From Oscillospiraceae bacterium (GTDB taxonomy: Bacteria; Bacillota; Clostridia; Oscillospirales; Oscillospiraceae): DNA of 6,015 nt. Position numbers and translations under genes: made by a program. The DNA lies in contig JAEDKB010000104.1 in assembly GCA_016296045.1 (NCBI GenBank), positions 1 to 6,015 on the forward strand, given 5' to 3'. Below are positions 3,319 through 6,015 of the stretch, piece after piece. Below the pieces are notes generated by a model, which had not been told where the DNA came from, searched no databases, and saw nothing but the letters and a program-made list of their open reading frames with translations. Numbering within the stretch: the stretch's first letter is position 1; every line of letters begins with the position of its first letter.

Positions 3319-6015
3319 TCCTCGCTGAGATCCAGCTCCGCAATGACAGCGGCGCAGCGCGGGCACAGACCTTCGGCATTGGCCTTGGTCGAGTGCATCC
3401 AGCAGCGCGGACATTTTTCGCCGGCAGCCGGAAGAACCTCGATTTTCAGATTCGGGAAGTTTTCGCCGCTGCCGCAGATATTTTCGGCGCTGGGCGCATC
3501 GCTTTCCAGCAGTACGTCGGAGACGATGAACAGCTCCGCAAGATTCAGCGCACGGACGCTGTCCAGAGCGGCCTTTGCGATTTCGTCCTCGGCATAGAGC
3601 GCGACATGGGCTTCGAGCGCCTTGCCGATGCGTTTTTCGGCACGGGCGGCTTCCAGAACGCCGTTGACATCGCTTCTCAGGGCGATGAGGGTATCCCATT
3701 TTGCCATTTCGTCTGCGCTCAGAGCGTAGGCATCATAGGGCTTTGCCATCTCGTTGAGGACGATGTTGCGCGGATCATCGCCGTCGCGGTGCGGCATGGA
3801 CTGCCAGATCTCGTCGCAGGTGAAGGGCAGGATCGGCGCGAACATTTTTGCCATTGCGTCAAGAATCAGGAACAGAGCGGTTTGAGCGCTGCGGCGCTTC
3901 AGACCGTTCTTTGCTTCGCAGTAGAGGCGGTCCTTCAGAATGTCCAGATAGAAATTCGACAGCTCGACGACACAGAAATCGTTGATCGCGTGGGTCAGAA
4001 CATGGAATTCGTAGTTATCATAAGCGGTGAAGGCGGTGCGGATGAGATCGTTGAGCTTTGTGATCGCCCAGCGGTCCAGCTCCGGCATATCCTCCGGCTT
4101 CACTAAGTCGTTTGCGTCAAACTCCGCCAGATTGCCGAGGCAGTAGCGGGCGGTGTTGCGGAATTTCAGATAGCTCTGGGAGAGCTGCTTGAAAATTTCC
4201 TTGGAGCAGCGCACATCGGCACGGTAGTCCGCCGATGCCGCCCACAGACGCACGATATCCGCGCCGAAGTCACGGATCAGATCGGCCGGATCCACGCCGT
4301 TGCCCAGAGATTTGTGCATGGCCTTGCCTTCGCCGTCAACCGTCCAGCCGTGGGTCAGGCACTTTGCAAACGGGGCACCCTGTCCCAGCGCGCCGACACT
4401 CGTCAGCAGGCTGGACTGGAACCAGCCGCGATACTGATCGGCACCCTCCAGATACATCGTAGACGGCCACAGCTCCGGATGCTCGCGGCGCAGAGAGGCG
4501 ATATGGGTTGAACCGGAATCGAACCAGCCGTCCAGCGTATCGGTTTCCTTTTCAAAGGTCTTTCCGCCGCAATGCGGGCAGGTCAGTCCTTCGGGGATCA
4601 GCTCGCTTGCCTCATGGGCAAACCAGTAGTTCGAGCCGTGCTCGCCGAACAGCTTTGAAATATGCTCAATGCTCTCGGGCGTGCAGACGGGTTTGCCGCA
4701 GTCCTTGCAGTAGAACACGGGGATCGGCAGACCCCAGCGGCGCTGACGGGAGATGCACCAGTCGGCACGGTCGCGGATCATGGAGACCATGCGATCCTTG
4801 CCCCATGCGGGCAGCCATTGCACGTTGTCGCAGGCGGCAATCGCCTCGTCCTTGAACGATTCGACCGAGCAGAACCACTGCGGGGTTGCGCGGAAGATGA
4901 TCGGGCTCTTGCAGCGCCAGCAATGCGGATAGCTGTGAACGATCTCCTCAGAAGCGAGCAGCGCGCCGGAAGCCTTCATATCCGCCAGAATGACGGGGTT
5001 GGATTCTTCCGTTTTCATGCCGGCGTACTTTCCGGCATAGTCGGTATGACGGCCGCGGTCATCGACCGGAACGATCAGCTCCATGCCGTAGCGGCGGCAG
5101 GTCTGGTAGTCATCGGCGCCGAAGCCCGGAGCGGTATGGACGCAGCCGGTACCGGAATCCATTGTGACATATTCGGCGTTGAGCAAACGGGAGGTCTTGT
5201 CCAGGAAGGGATGCTTTGCCAGCATATTTTCAAAGAAGCTGCCCGGATGTGTTTCGACGATTTCATAGGTTTCGATGCCGGCGACGCGCATGACCTTTTC
5301 CGCCAGCGCTTCGGCAACGATGTACATTTCGCCGTTTTCCGCCTTGACGACGGCGTAGCTCTCACGCGGATGCAGGCAGATGGCCATGTTGCCGGGCAGC
5401 GTCCAGATCGTTGTCGTCCAGATGACGAAGCTGAGCTTGCTGTGATCCAGATGCGGAAGCTTGCCCAGATCATCCTGCATGGGGAATTTGACATAGACCG
5501 TGGTGCAGGGATCGTCCTGATATTCGATCTCGGCCTCGGCAAGCGCGGTTTCGTCCTTCGGGCACCAGTAGACGGGCTTCAGACCCTTATAGATGTAGCC
5601 CTTGCGGAACATCTCGCCAAAGACCTTGACCTCCTCCGCCTCAAAATGCTTGTCCATGGTGCGGTAGGGATGCGCCCAGTCGCCCATGACACCCAGACGC
5701 TGAAACCCTGCCATCTGCCGCTGAATGAAGTCCTCGGCAAATTTTTCGCAGGCATCGCGGAACTCGGTGACGGGCATGGTCTTGTGATTGAGCTTGTTTT
5801 TCTTGATGATCGCGGATTCAATCGGCATGCCGTGATTATCCCAGCCGGGTGTATAGGGCGTATAGTAGCCGCGCATGGCATAGGAACGGATGATGAAATC
5901 CTTCAGCGTCTTGTTCAGCGCATGGCCCATGTGGATATCGCCGTTGGAGAAGGGAGGGCCGTCATGCAGAACGAAGGCGGGCTTGCCTTGGTTCTTTTCG
6001 AGCAGCAGGGAATAA
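3315..6015 (-). CDS. ileS: Isoleucyl-tRNA synthetase (partial, N-terminus outside the window)
   Basis: This class I synthetase charges tRNA-Ile with isoleucine in the cytoplasm. About 899 residues are visible. The frame stays open to the window edge beyond the ATG at 5930, which is the Met of the signature and not a start. By comparison with E. coli IleRS, roughly 40-50 N-terminal residues are missing. Seen in order: HDGPPFSNGDIHMGH with the HIGH motif as HMGH (5933-5922); PGWDNHGMPIE; the CP1 editing domain with TTTIWTLPGN and GTGCVHTAPGFGADDY; RQRRWGLPIPVFYC; a cysteine pair set CKDCGKPVC and CPHCGG; DTLDGWFDSGS; the KMSKS loop as AMHKSLGN (4322-4308); the anticodon-binding helical domain; and a C-terminal four-cysteine zinc site CPRC-x12-CPRC (3413-3354). 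The C-terminal zinc domain marks the common bacterial type 1 enzyme. It overlaps the peptidase-like gene by 4 bases. Any promoter or T-box leader lies outside the window. Confidence 0.97.
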   Translation of the reverse strand, partial: YSLLLEKNQGKPAFVLHDGPPFSNGDIHMGHALNKTLKDFIIRSYAMRGYYTPYTPGWDNHGMPIESAIIKKNKLNHKTMPVTEFRDACEKFAEDFIQRQMAGFQRLGVMGDWAHPYRTMDKHFEAEEVKVFGEMFRKGYIYKGLKPVYWCPKDETALAEAEIEYQDDPCTTVYVKFPMQDDLGKLPHLDHSKLSFVIWTTTIWTLPGNMAICLHPRESYAVVKAENGEMYIVAEALAEKVMRVAGIETYEIVETHPGSFFENMLAKHPFLDKTSRLLNAEYVTMDSGTGCVHTAPGFGADDYQTCRRYGMELIVPVDDRGRHTDYAGKYAGMKTEESNPVILADMKASGALLASEEIVHSYPHCWRCKSPIIFRATPQWFCSVESFKDEAIAACDNVQWLPAWGKDRMVSMIRDRADWCISRQRRWGLPIPVFYCKDCGKPVCTPESIEHISKLFGEHGSNYWFAHEASELIPEGLTCPHCGGKTFEKETDTLDGWFDSGSTHIASLRREHPELWPSTMYLEGADQYRGWFQSSLLTSVGALGQGAPFAKCLTHGWTVDGEGKAMHKSLGNGVDPADLIRDFGADIVRLWAASADYRADVRCSKEIFKQLSQSYLKFRNTARYCLGNLAEFDANDLVKPEDMPELDRWAITKLNDLIRTAFTAYDNYEFHVLTHAINDFCVVELSNFYLDILKDRLYCEAKNGLKRRSAQTALFLILDAMAKMFAPILPFTCDEIWQSMPHRDGDDPRNIVLNEMAKPYDAYALSADEMAKWDTLIALRSDVNGVLEAARAEKRIGKALEAHVALYAEDEIAKAALDSVRALNLAELFIVSDVLLESDAPSAENICGSGENFPNLKIEVLPAAGEKCPRCWMHSTKANAEGLCPRCAAVIAELDLSEE

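Noticed and set aside
2812..3597. Plus-strand open frame of 261 codons
   Set aside because: It is antisense to the peptidase-like gene and the end of ileS, both of which have family motifs. The translation is not protein-like.
2740..3699. A 319-residue minus-strand frame extending the peptidase-like gene upstream
   Set aside because: The upstream 127 residues lie inside ileS in another frame and are Arg/Ser/Cys-rich, low-quality translation. The ATG at 3318 with its hydrophobic N-terminus and ATGA overlap is the natural start.
4308..4322. AMHKS in place of KMSKS as a possibly defective catalytic loop in IleRS
   Set aside because: The second lysine and the following SLGN are kept. To my recollection this variant is common in clostridial IleRS, so it does not suggest loss of function.

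Overview
The window reads as chromosomal DNA of a moderately GC-rich Clostridia-type Firmicute, perhaps an uncultured gut Oscillospirales-like bacterium. This is inference. It rests on strong GG-rich Shine-Dalgarno sites, a sigma-A type promoter, a DUF362 protein, an isoleucyl-tRNA synthetase with the AMHKS form of the KMSKS loop, and a TGTCATYCTGAG-type palindromic repeat that I recall from such genomes. No phage, plasmid, CRISPR or RNA gene is visible.

Layout. Bases 1-171 hold a possible tail of an upstream reading frame (to 114), a promoter with perfect -35 and -10 hexamers, and the leader of the first gene. On the plus strand follow a DUF362 protein (172-1176) and, 59 bases later, a multi-pass acyltransferase-3 family membrane protein (1236-2270). 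No terminator lies between them, so they may be co-transcribed. On the minus strand, ileS enters from the right edge (its start lies beyond 6015) and ends at 3315. It overlaps by 4 bases (ATGA) a small gene for a membrane-anchored, papain/C39-like cysteine peptidase-like protein (3318 to 2740). The two transcription units converge.

The 469-base gap between the convergent genes (2271-2739) is the least ordinary part. It holds two identical 81-base imperfect palindromes with identical 40-base linkers (period 121), preceded by a decayed partial copy. The array is flanked by a 16-base inverted repeat, and the related short motif GATTCTTGATT recurs around it. A strong 15-bp hairpin terminator with a U-tract lies 18 bases past the end of the peptidase gene and can serve both directions.

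The genes do not form an obvious pathway. IleRS is essential translation machinery. The peptidase-like protein depends on the ileS message for its expression. DUF362 and the acyltransferase are of unknown and cell-envelope-type function. I see no convincing new defence or metabolic system. The best candidates for a second look are the repeat array with its flanking inverted repeats and the ileS-coupled peptidase-like protein with an altered oxyanion-hole position.
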